From contig NZ_QUCM01000031.1 in assembly GCF_003473545.1 (NCBI RefSeq), positions 1 through 20,745 of the forward strand: DNA of 20,745 nt, written 5' to 3'. Every line of letters starts with the position of its first letter. Positions within the stretch are counted from its first letter, which is position 1. Positions 1 through 8,386 of the stretch are shown here, one piece after another. The DNA comes from Clostridium sp. AM22-11AC (lineage in GTDB: Bacteria > Bacillota > Clostridia > Lachnospirales > Lachnospiraceae). Under the pieces are notes generated by a model, which worked only from the letters and a program-made list of their open reading frames with translations, searched no databases and was not told the origin of the DNA. The position numbers and the translations under genes are program-made.

Positions 1-139
1 CACTACATCATCTTATAACGATTTTAATCCAAAAAGTAACCTCTCCATGTACAGTAATATTTTCTTCCATTGATTACCCTGCATTTTTATGGTACCATCA
101 GAACTGTTAAAATTAAAAAAATGAAGAAAGCGTATTTTT

Positions 140-1450
140 ATGAAAGACTTAACAAAGGGTTCTCCCTCAAAAGTAATGATCTCCTTTGCCATTCCTGTGG
201 CTCTTGGAAATATTTTCCAGTTGTGTTACAGTCTGGCTGACACCCGCGTGGTAGGCAGTACCTTAGGCGAAGCTGCTCTGGCGGCTGTAGGAGCTACTAC
301 TTCTATCAGCACTTTATTTATCGGATTTCTGTCCGGACTTACCAATGGTTTTGCCCTCCTCATTGCCCGCCAGTTTGGTGCCGGGGATAAAAAAGGCGTA
401 ACCCGATATGGCGCCGGATGTCTGCTGTTAGGATGCATCACATCTGTGCTTCTTACCTTCATCTGCGTAAGCAGTCTTCCCTTTATTTTACGACTGCTTA
501 ATGTACCTGAAGCATTAATGGGCCAGTCCACCGCCTACATACGTGCTGTTCTTTTAGGACTTTTAGCCACTATGCTTTATAATGGCTGCGCATCTATCCT
601 GCGGGCTGTGGGCGATACCACTGCGCCCCTTTTATTCCTTCTGTTTGCAGCAGCACTAAATGTAGCCCTGGACCTGCTTTTCATTTTAAAGTTTGGTTTT
701 GGTGTTGCAGGCGCTGCCTGGGCCACCGTATTGTCCCAGTCACTTTCCGCCATCATAAGTCTGGTCTACATGTTTAAGAGATATCCTGTTTTCCGATTTA
801 AACCAGATGATTTTAAACTTAAACTGCGGGAAATAAAAGCTTTATATACCTCCGGCCTTTCCATGGCAGCCATGATGTCTCTGGTGTTTTTCGGAACCTT
901 ATCCCTTCAATGTGCCATCAATACCTTTGGTCAGGATATTATCGTTGCACACACAGCCGCCCGCAAGATCACGGAATTTTTCATGCTTCCATTCTCTGTT
1001 ATGGGCGTTACCATGGCAACCTACTGCGGGCAGAATATGGGAGCAGGACGTAAAGACCGGATCCGCACAGGTATCTGCCAGGCTCTGATCCTTACCTGGA
1101 TCTGGTCCCTTGGAATGATCCTTTTAAGCTACACAGTTGCCCCATGGCTTATATGGCTGGTAACAGGATCTAAAAATCCGGCTGTCCTGTCTAATGCAAC
1201 CTGGTATTTAAAAACGGACACTCTCTTTTATTTTGCTCCTGCTGCCATTTCCATTTTAAGAAACGGGCTTCAGGGAATGGGCGACCACATTACTCCTGTA
1301 TTTTCCAGTATGATCGAACTCATAGGAAAAGTGATCTGTGCTTTCCTCCTTGCCCGCATCTTCCAGTACTGGGGCATTATTATGGCCGAACCTATCGTAT
1401 GGATCTTAATGGTCATTCCACTTATTATAAAAGCCAGAAAGCTGCTGTGA
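140..1450 (+). CDS. MATE family efflux transporter
   Basis: A 436-residue multi-drug and toxic compound extrusion (MATE) protein, an integral membrane exporter of the type that uses an ion gradient to expel cationic or organic compounds. The start MKDLTKGSP is the conserved opening of this Firmicutes subfamily, followed by a LADTRVVGSTLG segment and GEAALAAVGAT, the usual first-helix MATE signature. Hydrophobic segments run through the whole length in a pattern fitting 12 helices in two homologous halves (second half from about residue 230), and the length is normal. The Shine-Dalgarno is weak (GAAGAAAG before the ATG). A poor promoter candidate, TTGATT, 17 bases, TACCAT, lies at 70-98. It is monocistronic, with its stop inside the downstream terminator stem. 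The substrate cannot be read from the sequence. Confidence 0.93.
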   Translation: MKDLTKGSPSKVMISFAIPVALGNIFQLCYSLADTRVVGSTLGEAALAAVGATTSISTLFIGFLSGLTNGFALLIARQFGAGDKKGVTRYGAGCLLLGCITSVLLTFICVSSLPFILRLLNVPEALMGQSTAYIRAVLLGLLATMLYNGCASILRAVGDTTAPLLFLLFAAALNVALDLLFILKFGFGVAGAAWATVLSQSLSAIISLVYMFKRYPVFRFKPDDFKLKLREIKALYTSGLSMAAMMSLVFFGTLSLQCAINTFGQDIIVAHTAARKITEFFMLPFSVMGVTMATYCGQNMGAGRKDRIRTGICQALILTWIWSLGMILLSYTVAPWLIWLVTGSKNPAVLSNATWYLKTDTLFYFAPAAISILRNGLQGMGDHITPVFSSMIELIGKVICAFLLARIFQYWGIIMAEPIVWILMVIPLIIKARKLL

Positions 1451-1488
1451 CATCTGATCACAACAGCCTTCCGGCTTTTTCTTTTTTT
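1430..1488 (+). terminator. Rho-independent terminator, probably bidirectional
   Basis: The arms at 1430-1450 and 1460-1480 pair at 18 of 21 positions (AAAGCC/GGCTTT, GAA/TTC, GCTG/CAGC, TGTGA/TCACA) around a 9-base loop. A T-rich run follows on the + strand. The 5' arm is made of the last codons and stop of the MATE gene. On the - strand the hairpin sits just past the sulP stop and is followed by four T, so it may also stop sulP transcripts. Confidence 0.85.
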
Positions 1489-1513
1489 ATGTATTTTTCT
1501 GTTATGTACTGCT

Positions 1514-3157
1514 TTATTTAATGATCTCTTCTGCTCTTTCCAGTGCAGCAGTGATATTCGGGCAGAAATTCTCTTCACCTGCAAGAGCAACAAATCCAGC
1601 CTTTTTCATTACCTTCATAGGCTGCTCATTTACATGGGAGAATACAATGGTCACGCCCTTGCTTTCGCAGGTCTTTGTAAGTGCAGTCAGGGCATTCATT
1701 GCTGTGCTGTCCAGTGCAGGAACGGCTCTCATACGCAGTACCAGGCACTTTGCGCTCTCTTCCACTACAATGTGCTCAATGGCATCAGAAGCGCCAAAGA
1801 ACAGAGGGCCGCTTACTTCGTAAACACGGATCTCAGCCGGAAGCTTGCGCAGGTTTTCATTAACAGCTACAGTATCATCATCTGTATATACCCAGCTTTC
1901 TGCCTTTGTCTCTTCGCTCATTCTTTTGATGAACAGCAGACATGCAAGGATCATACCTATTTCAATAGCCACGACCAGGTCAAATAATACAGTCAGTACA
2001 AAAGTTACTACCAGAACCAGGATATCGCTCTTTGGAGCTGTTTTTACTAACTGTAAGAAGGTACGCCACTGGCACATATTATAAGCTACGATAAACAGGA
2101 TCGCTGCAATGGTAGGCATTGGGATCATACCTGCATATGGCATCAGCACAACCAGTACGATCACCAGGGTAATAGAGTGGACCATACCAGCAACTGGTGT
2201 ACGGCCGCCGTTTTTAATGTTTGCTGCTGTACGTGCAATGGCGCCTGTAGCCGGAATACCGCCAAATAATGCAGAAGCAATGTTTCCTGCGCCCTGCGCT
2301 ACTAATTCCATATCAGAACGGTGTTTTCCATTGATCATGCCGTCTGCAACCACACAGGAAAGCAGGGACTCAATAGCTGCCAGGATAGCAATGGTAAACG
2401 CATTTGGAATAGCCGCCTGCACGATCTCAAAGTTCACTGTCGGCAGGTGGAAAGATGGCAGTGCATTGCTGATAGTGTACAGATTTCCAATGGTAGAAAC
2501 CTTTAAAGGCAGGAATTTTACCATAAGAATACCAACGATAACCGCGATCAGGGAACCTGGGATCTTCTTAAAGATATAAGGAGAAATAATCAGGATCGCC
2601 AGACTTACAGCTCCTACGATCAGTGCCGCAGGATTAACAGTTCCAATATTTTCCAGAAATGCTGCCAGCTTTTCCATGGTCTCGATCGGACGGACACCTT
2701 CCGGATAGGTCACACCAAAAAAGTCCTTTAACTGTCCGATGACAATGGTAACAGCGATACCGGATGTAAAACCGGTTGTAATGGTGTACGGAATAAATTT
2801 GATCAGGCTTCCGAAACGGCAGATGCCCATCAAGATCAGGAATACACCTGCAAGAACCGTTGCGATCACAAGACCGTCCATTCCGTCTCTTGCTACGATA
2901 CCTGCTACAATGGTAGCAAATGCTGCTGTCGGTCCGGCGATCTGTACGCTGCTGCCGCCTAATGCGGAGATAACGAAACCAGCTACGATAGCCGTAAAAA
3001 TACCTGCCTCAGGACCTACGCCAGATGCCAGTGCCAGAGCGATAGACAGAGGAAGCGCGATGATCGCTACGATAATACCTGCTGTCACGTCTTTTACAAA
3101 CTGGGATTTGTCATAGGACTTTAAGGCTGTTAATAACATGGGTTTTAAGTTGCTCAT
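1514..3157 (-). CDS. SulP/SLC26 family inorganic anion transporter with STAS domain
   Basis: A 547-residue membrane transporter of the SulP (SLC26) family, which moves sulfate, bicarbonate or other small anions. The N-terminal half carries the family pattern PEAGIFTAIVAGF then GGSSVQIAGPTAAFATI (about residues 49-82). Hydrophobic helices follow to about residue 415. A cytoplasmic C-terminal STAS domain (about 440-545) has the conserved DST motif at 483-485. The length is standard. The start ATG is preceded by a GAAAGGA Shine-Dalgarno. The gene stands alone, convergent with the MATE gene. Its upstream side carries the palindrome cluster at 3221-3316. Substrate specificity (sulfate or bicarbonate) cannot be decided here, and no sulfate-assimilation gene lies nearby. 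Confidence 0.94.
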   Translation of the reverse strand: MSNLKPMLLTALKSYDKSQFVKDVTAGIIVAIIALPLSIALALASGVGPEAGIFTAIVAGFVISALGGSSVQIAGPTAAFATIVAGIVARDGMDGLVIATVLAGVFLILMGICRFGSLIKFIPYTITTGFTSGIAVTIVIGQLKDFFGVTYPEGVRPIETMEKLAAFLENIGTVNPAALIVGAVSLAILIISPYIFKKIPGSLIAVIVGILMVKFLPLKVSTIGNLYTISNALPSFHLPTVNFEIVQAAIPNAFTIAILAAIESLLSCVVADGMINGKHRSDMELVAQGAGNIASALFGGIPATGAIARTAANIKNGGRTPVAGMVHSITLVIVLVVLMPYAGMIPMPTIAAILFIVAYNMCQWRTFLQLVKTAPKSDILVLVVTFVLTVLFDLVVAIEIGMILACLLFIKRMSEETKAESWVYTDDDTVAVNENLRKLPAEIRVYEVSGPLFFGASDAIEHIVVEESAKCLVLRMRAVPALDSTAMNALTALTKTCESKGVTIVFSHVNEQPMKVMKKAGFVALAGEENFCPNITAALERAEEIIK

Positions 3158-3220
3158 TTTACCTTCGTCCTTTCATTTTCCTTTGTTTCTGCTTTTTTAT
3201 TATTTCATACTCACGATCCC

Positions 3221-3316
3221 CGCGCTTTCGCGCTCCACTGCCTGCTGACGCAGGCGGCTCGTTCGTTAATGACCCAAGAAAAACAAATGTCTGCTGCGCA
3301 GCCGCTTGTTTTTCTT
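3221..3316. repeat. Cluster of three GC-rich palindromes (REP-like)
   Basis: Three separate inverted repeats lie in under 100 bases between sulP and queT. The first is CGCG-CTTT-CGCG at 3221-3232. The second is GCCTGC-TGAC-GCAGGC at 3240-3255, a perfect 6-bp stem with a 4-base loop. The third is an 11-bp outer stem AAGAAAAACAA/TTGTTTTTCTT (3276-3286 and 3306-3316) enclosing the palindrome GCTGCGCAGC (3293-3302). The first two are much richer in GC than their surroundings. The third has an A-run and a T-run on its two sides and could act as a bidirectional terminator, though no gene ends here. Arrangement and base composition suggest a dispersed extragenic repeat; copy number is not visible from one window. 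Confidence 0.5.
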
Positions 3317-3451
3317 CCCCGGCCATTATATCATAAAGAAAATGTTAAGAAACCATTATTTTCCATGTTTTTATTAAAATACATTTCCCCTGCTTCACGC
3401 TTCATCTGCAAAAGCCAGCTCTTCCACAGTCATCAAATATGGCACATGCTT

Positions 3452-3473
3452 ATCACATACTCATCACATACTC
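3452..3473. repeat. Two tandem copies of an 11-base unit
   Basis: ATCACATACTC occurs twice head to tail (3452-3462 and 3463-3473) in the otherwise featureless part (3317-3490) of the sulP-queT intergenic region. Function unknown; it may be a slippage product. Confidence 0.4.
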
Positions 3474-3498
3474 ATCCGGAAGATAATTAAAAAACTCC

Positions 3499-3527
3499 TT
3501 GCTTTCATCTCCATTTTGTTCTATACT
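3499..3527 (+). promoter_or_regulatory. Sigma-A promoter of the queT-queF operon
   Basis: The -35 element TTGCTT (3499-3504) and -10 element TATACT (3522-3527) are separated by exactly 17 bases. This predicts a transcript start near 3534, about 20 bases before the riboswitch aptamer, so the leader would be about 120 bases. Confidence 0.65.
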
Positions 3528-3555
3528 ACTCAGGTCTGTAACTTCCAGATACGAT

Positions 3556-3596
3556 TGACAGTTCGAGACCATCCTGTCACAAAATAAAACTAGGGA
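3556..3596 (+). ncRNA. preQ1-I type riboswitch aptamer
   Basis: Stem P1 is TGACAG (3556-3561) with CTGTCA (3574-3579), closing a 12-base loop TTCGAGACCATC. An A-rich tail ending ACTAGG (3581-3594) follows. The preQ1 class I aptamer as I recall it from Bacillus has the same plan: a short P1, a 12-base loop beginning TTC and containing AG, and a tail of A residues ending ACTA that folds back on the loop. The genes downstream are exactly those such a switch controls. One loop position (G3565, usually U) weakens the expected three-base loop-tail pairing. A second hairpin, ACAACAA (3596-3602) with TTGTTGT (3620-3626), begins at the last aptamer base and may form the expression platform before the GGAGG at 3641-3645. 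Confidence 0.72.
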
Positions 3597-3654
3597 CAAC
3601 AAATATTAACTATGATCAATTGTTGTTGTGATTATATTTTGGAGGTGAACAAAC

Positions 3655-4155
3655 ATGGAAAATCAAACTTTTACTAACGTCCGGAAACTTACAACTTCCG
3701 GCATTGTGATCGCGCTTTATGTTGTTATTTTATTTATGACACAAAGTTTTTCTTTCGGGGCTTATCAGATCCGTATTGTAACTTCTTTATATGCCCTTTC
3801 TTATCTTTTTCCGTTCCTGGTTATCCCGCTTGGTCTCGCTAATTTCATCGCAAATATGCTTGGAGGTTTCGGCATCATTGACATGGTCGGAGGTTTTATC
3901 GTCGGCATTGTAACATCTGGTATTGTCATGCTGATCAAAAAATTCCACCTGCCGCGTTTTATGATCTTTTTCCCGATCACGCTTGTACCGGGCCTTGGTG
4001 TCGCACTATGGCTGTCACCTATGGTCCACATGCCTTATGGGGCACTGGCACTTAGCCTGTGTATCGGGCAAACAGTACCTGCTGTATGCGGCGTAGCACT
4101 GTCCAAGGCACTTGAACAGGTATTTTACCCAAAACATTCTATAAGCAACGCATAG
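3655..4155 (+). CDS. queT: QueT family queuosine precursor transporter (ECF S component)
   Basis: A 166-residue membrane protein of the QueT family, the substrate-binding subunit of an energy-coupling-factor transporter thought to import queuine or preQ1-type precursors. Five to six hydrophobic helices cover nearly the whole protein, with family-typical stretches such as QIRIVTSLYALSYLFPFLV, LANFIANMLGGFGIIDMV and a PYGALALSLCIGQ loop. A near-perfect Shine-Dalgarno GGAGGTGA precedes the ATG. The gene lies under a preQ1-I-like leader and is followed within 12 bases by queF, so the operon couples precursor uptake with precursor processing. The shared ECF energizing module (two ATPases and EcfT) is not in the window and must be encoded elsewhere. 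Confidence 0.92.
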   Translation: MENQTFTNVRKLTTSGIVIALYVVILFMTQSFSFGAYQIRIVTSLYALSYLFPFLVIPLGLANFIANMLGGFGIIDMVGGFIVGIVTSGIVMLIKKFHLPRFMIFFPITLVPGLGVALWLSPMVHMPYGALALSLCIGQTVPAVCGVALSKALEQVFYPKHSISNA

Positions 4156-4161
4156 GGGGAT

Positions 4162-4665
4162 ATGAAAATGACTGGAAGAAACGAAAAAGAACTGGAAGGC
4201 GTCAGCCTTTTGGGAAACCAAACCAATGTATACAGGGCAGACTATGCTCCGGAAGTCCTGGAAACTTTTCCCAATAAACACCCAGAAAATGATTATTTTG
4301 TAAAGTTTAACTGTCCTGAATTTACCAGCCTTTGTCCAAAAACCGGACAGCCTGATTTTGCCACGATCTATATTTCATACGTTCCCGGTGAACGCATGGT
4401 GGAGAGTAAATCCTTGAAATTGTATCTGTTCAGTTTCCGCAATCATGGTGACTTTCATGAAGATTGTGTCAATATTATTATGAAAGACCTGATCCGCCTG
4501 ATGGACCCAAAATATATTGAAGTCTGGGGAAAATTCACCCCTCGCGGCGGTATATCCATTGATCCCTACTGTAACTATGGAAAAAAAGATACATTATGGG
4601 AAAAAGTAGCTTTTGACCGGCTGACACACCACGATATGTATCCGGAAAAGATCGATAATCGTTAG
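4162..4665 (+). CDS. queF: preQ0 reductase (NADPH-dependent 7-cyano-7-deazaguanine reductase)
   Basis: Type I QueF reduces the nitrile of preQ0 to the aminomethyl group of preQ1 with NADPH in the cytoplasm, a step toward queuosine in tRNA. The catalytic cysteine is C58 in [13 protein letters not shown] with the partner aspartate D65. The QueF signature [13 protein letters not shown] lies at 76-88, followed by [11 protein letters not shown]. At 167 residues the length fits the single-domain type. The AGGGGGA at 4154-4160 overlaps the queT stop and is only 1 base from the ATG at 4162 but 7 bases from the ATG at 4168, so translation may really begin at 4168 (MTGRNEKE). Its stop codon interlocks with that of the convergent protease gene. 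Confidence 0.96.
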   Translation: MKMTGRNEKELEGVSLLGNQTNVYRADYAPEVLETFPNKHPENDYFVKFNCPEFTSLCPKTGQPDFATIYISYVPGERMVESKSLKLYLFSFRNHGDFHEDCVNIIMKDLIRLMDPKYIEVWGKFTPRGGISIDPYCNYGKKDTLWEKVAFDRLTHHDMYPEKIDNR

Positions 4666-6515
4666 CCCTCTCCCCCACTCCGCAAAGGAAGGCTTTCCGA
4701 TACACATAAACTGCCATACCCCACCCGCGCATTTGGCCAGATATCATATCCCGGTAAATGTCTGGCACCGCGGATGAGGCAGGCTTTTACTTTTTCACCG
4801 TATAGAAACGGATCGTTTCCGTTGATGATCCCCCATTGCATCAAAAGGGCTGCCGCTCCGGTAACAAAGGGCGCTGCGAAAGATGTTCCTGTAACAGCTT
4901 CGTAGCCGCCCCTGTTTCCGGCTGTGATAATATTCACCCCCGGAGCCACCAGATCTGGTTTTACCTGATTGGTCTGCCGGGTAAAACCACGGCCTGAGAA
5001 GTCAGCATAAGCTCTTGTGCGAAAGTCATAGGCGCCTGCAGAAATAATTTTTCTGGCTGTAGAGGGAATAGTCAGTGTAGTTTCCGGGGTACTTTTTAAA
5101 AAGCGGGTATCATTATTTAATGCAGCTTTGGAAGGAAGCCATAAATCAAACTGACCGGTAATGATCCTTTCCGGTGTCAGGATAAACTGCCAGATGCCGC
5201 TGTCTATATAATCTCCTGCTGGTATAAAATCAAAATATACCTCCTGCGCCATGCTGTAAGGAGAAGGTTTTCCATAATAACTCAGGATCTCTGTATTTTC
5301 ACTTCTAAAACGCTGTTTCTCCAGATTTTCCTGTAAAGTTCCCATAATAGCACCTGAAGGCGATCTTAGGGAAATAGAAAATATATCTGCATAGGATTTC
5401 CACAACTGCACCCCAAAACTATTTTCAAAGGCTGATACAGACAGCTCTATGACCTGCTCTCTTCCCATTTCCAGCAGACCGCCTGTATGACCTGCTCCGG
5501 CTCCCTCATTTCCGGTCCCCGCTACGATCACATTTCTGCCATATCCTGTCATATCATCTAAAAAGGTTTCTAAAAGACTGGTTCCGTCGTGAGAACCGTA
5601 TGTATTTCCAAAGCTTAAATTTACTGCCACCGGCCGTCCCAGCTGTCTGGCTGTGCGAAGAACGAAATCTACTGCTTCCATTAACTGGGTAGTTCTGGGA
5701 AAATTATCTGCAAGAGGGATACCCAGTTTTACCACCATCAGCTCACTTTCACAGGCTACACCACGGTATAGCCCGCTGCTTCCTCTGCCATTTCCTGCTG
5801 CAATAGCAGCTACTGCCGTTCCATGGCCACTTGTATCCGCAGAAGGAACAATCTGCAGTGCCGCAGCCCTGTTTCGCCCCCCAGAACCTTCCCGGTATGC
5901 TGACAGAGCCTCATTTATCTCCTCTTTCGTGTATACAATATCCCGGCCCTGATCCCATAGATACAGGATGCGGCTGGTGCCGTCTGGATTTTGAAAATCC
6001 GGATGAAGGTAATCAATACCGGAATCGATAATAGCAATGAGAACGCCTTTTCCAGTCAGATCCGTTGGCAGCTTAGTCTCTGCTGATACTCTTTCCGTCA
6101 CAGTGCCCCCGTCCATACCAAATATATTTTCTAAAGGGTCTGAATTTGCATTTTCTCCACCAATCCCTTGCTGCACGTCCAATAAACAAGAGGCCGCTCT
6201 TGCCTGATTTACAGCAAAGAACAGCCTCTTAGGTTTTTCTATATATTCAATTTCCGGTAAGTTTGTAACAAAGTCCACCAGATATTCCGGCACCTTCAGT
6301 ATACCATAACCACTTAACAATTCCCGTACCTGGATGCCCCGTTCCCGCAATCCACTAAGATCACCAAAATACTTAACAATCAGCTCCCAGGTCCGTTCTT
6401 CACGGTCAAAGCCGGTTTCCAGACTTTCAGAACGCATCCTCTCTTCTTCTGATACACTTAAAGACAGATTTAAAAGGTTTTCCCTCTTCTGGTCTGTATT
6501 GGCTGCAATTGCCAT
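4662..6515 (-). CDS. S8 family (subtilisin-like) serine protease, Csp-like
   Basis: A 617-residue subtilase with a complete triad: D164 (AIIDSGID), H231 (SGHGTAV) and S545 (GTSFAAP), with the oxyanion asparagine N336 (GTGNEGAG). No signal peptide or membrane segment is visible, so it should act in the cytoplasm or be packaged (for example in spores). Residues 30-100 look like the small prodomain of the clostridial Csp proteases. About 350-490, between N336 and S545, matches the position of the extra jelly-roll domain of that group. In Clostridium, Csp proteases activate the cortex lytic enzyme SleC at germination; that this one does so is inference. The Shine-Dalgarno (AGGA, about 13 bases from the ATG) is distant. 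The stop overlaps the queF stop. Confidence 0.88.
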   Translation of the reverse strand: MAIAANTDQKRENLLNLSLSVSEEERMRSESLETGFDREERTWELIVKYFGDLSGLRERGIQVRELLSGYGILKVPEYLVDFVTNLPEIEYIEKPKRLFFAVNQARAASCLLDVQQGIGGENANSDPLENIFGMDGGTVTERVSAETKLPTDLTGKGVLIAIIDSGIDYLHPDFQNPDGTSRILYLWDQGRDIVYTKEEINEALSAYREGSGGRNRAAALQIVPSADTSGHGTAVAAIAAGNGRGSSGLYRGVACESELMVVKLGIPLADNFPRTTQLMEAVDFVLRTARQLGRPVAVNLSFGNTYGSHDGTSLLETFLDDMTGYGRNVIVAGTGNEGAGAGHTGGLLEMGREQVIELSVSAFENSFGVQLWKSYADIFSISLRSPSGAIMGTLQENLEKQRFRSENTEILSYYGKPSPYSMAQEVYFDFIPAGDYIDSGIWQFILTPERIITGQFDLWLPSKAALNNDTRFLKSTPETTLTIPSTARKIISAGAYDFRTRAYADFSGRGFTRQTNQVKPDLVAPGVNIITAGNRGGYEAVTGTSFAAPFVTGAAALLMQWGIINGNDPFLYGEKVKACLIRGARHLPGYDIWPNARVGYGSLCVSESLPLRSGGEG

Positions 6516-6601
6516 ATCTGTTATATTTTCCTGCTTTCTTACGCCCTTTCCCTAATACTTATGCATCAAAACATAGTTAATATGACATTTTCAGATCTGT
6601 C

Positions 6602-7522
6602 TTACTTCAAAAATCCATTAATGATCTGATTCTCTGCCTCTTCCTCAGTCAGTCCCAATGTCATCAGTTTGATCAGCTGCTCACCGGCAATCTTTCCGAT
6701 AGCTGCCTCATGGATCAAAGCTGCATCTACGTCGTTTGCTTCCAGTCCCGGAACTGCCAGGATCTTTGCATCGTCCATGATAATGGCGTCACATTCTGTA
6801 TGACCGCTGCACTTTGCATTTCCTGCAATGCTGGCACGGAAAGTCTGTTTGGAGGTTCCCTTAGCAACGGAACGGGATACTACATCAGCACTGGAGCCTT
6901 CACCATTTAACTCTACCTCATAGATACTTTCAGCCACCTGGGCCCCATGAGTGAGAAGACGCTCTCTTACTACCAGTCTGGCACCTGCTGCCAGTTTCGC
7001 TGTATTGGTCCGGATGGTAGAGTCAACACCCTTGATCTGGACCATCTCCATTTCCATCTGGCTGTTTTCTTCCATATATACTTCTGTTCCCGGATTCAGA
7101 ACACGTTTTCCTGTACCGTCACCTTCACCGTAATGCTTTTCTACGTATTTAACTTTCGCATTCTTTCCAATGAAAAATCTGTGGATGCCGTCATGCTCAG
7201 AGTCCTGATCGCCACAGTTGTGGATACCACAGCCTGCTACGATCACTACATCAGAGTCTTCGCCAATGTAGAAATCATTGTAAACCATTTCTTTTAATCC
7301 GCTGGCACTTACCACTACCGGAATATGGACACTTTCATGCTTTGTTCCCGGCTTGATCTTAATATCAATTCCCGGTTTATCTGTTTTAGTTGTAATATCA
7401 ATGTTGGCTGTGGTACTTCTTCCAGCCATTTTCCCGTTAGCACGGATATTGTAAGCACCTTCCGGCACTCCGTGAAGGTCAGCTACTTCTGCAAGAAGTC
7501 TCTCCTGGATCTGATCCATCAT
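6602..7522 (-). CDS. SufB/SufD-type Fe-S assembly scaffold (SmsB-like)
   Basis: A 306-residue member of the SufB/SufD family, the beta-helix scaffold on which Fe-S clusters are built. It is much shorter than SufB or SufD of full SUF operons (about 420-490 residues). The C-terminal family core is intact: HTECDA with C244 (at the position of the conserved SufB cysteine), AVPGLEAND, ALIHEAAIGKI (H271, E272), then a closing NGFLK. An additional cysteine/histidine group, CGIHNC, lies at 98-103. The start ATG overlaps the smsC stop as ATGA, and AGGAGG 7 bases upstream serves as Shine-Dalgarno. With only an ATPase partner and no sufS, sufU or sufD beside it, this fits the reduced two-gene SMS type of system. 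Confidence 0.88.
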   Translation of the reverse strand: MMDQIQERLLAEVADLHGVPEGAYNIRANGKMAGRSTTANIDITTKTDKPGIDIKIKPGTKHESVHIPVVVSASGLKEMVYNDFYIGEDSDVVIVAGCGIHNCGDQDSEHDGIHRFFIGKNAKVKYVEKHYGEGDGTGKRVLNPGTEVYMEENSQMEMEMVQIKGVDSTIRTNTAKLAAGARLVVRERLLTHGAQVAESIYEVELNGEGSSADVVSRSVAKGTSKQTFRASIAGNAKCSGHTECDAIIMDDAKILAVPGLEANDVDAALIHEAAIGKIAGEQLIKLMTLGLTEEEAENQIINGFLK

Positions 7523-8271
7523 TCCTGATCCTCCTTTCCGTCATTTCCCGTAAAACCGGAACAAACGCCTACTGCTGCTGCGGTTCCCATAATTTCAGGC
7601 ATGATCTCTTCTCTGGTTCCCTGTTTTACGATCTTGCCATCTGCGATCACAACGATCTCATCTGCAATATTTAAAATACGCTCCTGATGGGAAATAATGA
7701 GAATGGAGCCATTATTATTCTTTCTCATACGCTCAAATACCTGGATCAGGTTCTGGAAGCTCCAAAGATCGATCCCCGCTTCCGGTTCGTCAAAAACAGA
7801 AAGCTTTGCATTTCTTGCAATAACAGTAGCGATCTCAATTCTCTTTAATTCACCACCGGAAAGACTTGCGTTAATCTCACGGTTGATATAATCTTTTGCA
7901 CAAAGTCCTACCTCGGACAAATACTGACAGGCCTGCGCTGCTGACAGCTTCTTTCCTGATGCCAGACGCAGAAGATCCAATACCTGAACACCTTTAAAAC
8001 GGACTGGCTGCTGGAAAGCAAAACTGATGCCCATCCTTGCTCTTTCCGTAATGTTCTTCTCTGTAATATCTTCTCCGTCAAAGAAAATCTGACCGCCGGT
8101 CGGGCGTTCGATCCCCATGATCAGCTTTGCTGTGGTGGATTTTCCACCTCCGTTTGGTCCTGTAATGACCACAAATTTGCCATCATTCACCTTCAGGCTG
8201 ATATCTTTGATGATTCCTTTTTCTCCCTTGTCATCATTTACTTCAAAGGAGAGATGTTTTAGTTCCAGCAT
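7519..8271 (-). CDS. sufC: SufC-type ABC ATPase (SmsC-like)
   Basis: A soluble ABC ATPase of 250 residues that should power cluster assembly on the SmsB scaffold. It has Walker A GPNGGGKST (38-46), Q-loop FQQP (87-88), signature LSGGELKR (137-144), Walker B LSVFDEPEAGID (D161, E162) and the switch H195 in ISHQ. There are no membrane segments and no permease neighbour, and the ISFAFQQPVRFKGV and DEPEAGID wording is characteristic of SufC rather than of transporter ATPases. I chose ATG 8271 (MLELKHLSF): GGTGGGGGGA lies just upstream at Shine-Dalgarno distance. The in-frame GTG at 8286 is part of that G-rich tract and has only AAAGG touching it. The stop overlaps the smsB start, implying translational coupling. 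Confidence 0.93.
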   Translation of the reverse strand: MLELKHLSFEVNDDKGEKGIIKDISLKVNDGKFVVITGPNGGGKSTTAKLIMGIERPTGGQIFFDGEDITEKNITERARMGISFAFQQPVRFKGVQVLDLLRLASGKKLSAAQACQYLSEVGLCAKDYINREINASLSGGELKRIEIATVIARNAKLSVFDEPEAGIDLWSFQNLIQVFERMRKNNNGSILIISHQERILNIADEIVVIADGKIVKQGTREEIMPEIMGTAAAVGVCSGFTGNDGKEDQE

Positions 8272-8346
8272 CTGCTGTCCCCCCACCTTTCTTTATTATT
8301 CCAAATAATAGTTTTCCGTTTATCTTCTCCAAAATATCCGGAAAGC

Positions 8347-8369
8347 AAAAACAGGAAGCCAGTTTCCTG
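8347..8369 (-). terminator. Rho-independent terminator of tRNA-Leu
   Basis: Read on the - strand, CAGGAA (8369-8364), a 6-base loop and TTCCTG (8357-8352) form a stem followed directly by five T (8351-8347). It lies 17 bases past the tRNA 3' end, separating the tRNA from the smsCB genes. Confidence 0.75.
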
Positions 8370-8386
8370 ACCTCCTGCTCATCTCC

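Noticed and set aside
2109..2579. 156-codon frame antisense to sulP
   Set aside because: Low-complexity translation opposite conserved transporter helices, with no Shine-Dalgarno.
3269..3490. 73-codon frame in the sulP-queT intergenic region
   Set aside because: No Shine-Dalgarno, starts inside the palindrome cluster, crosses a tandem repeat, and resembles no family.
8243..8286. GTG at 8286 as the start of the SufC-type gene
   Set aside because: The GTG forms part of the G-rich Shine-Dalgarno tract for the ATG at 8271.
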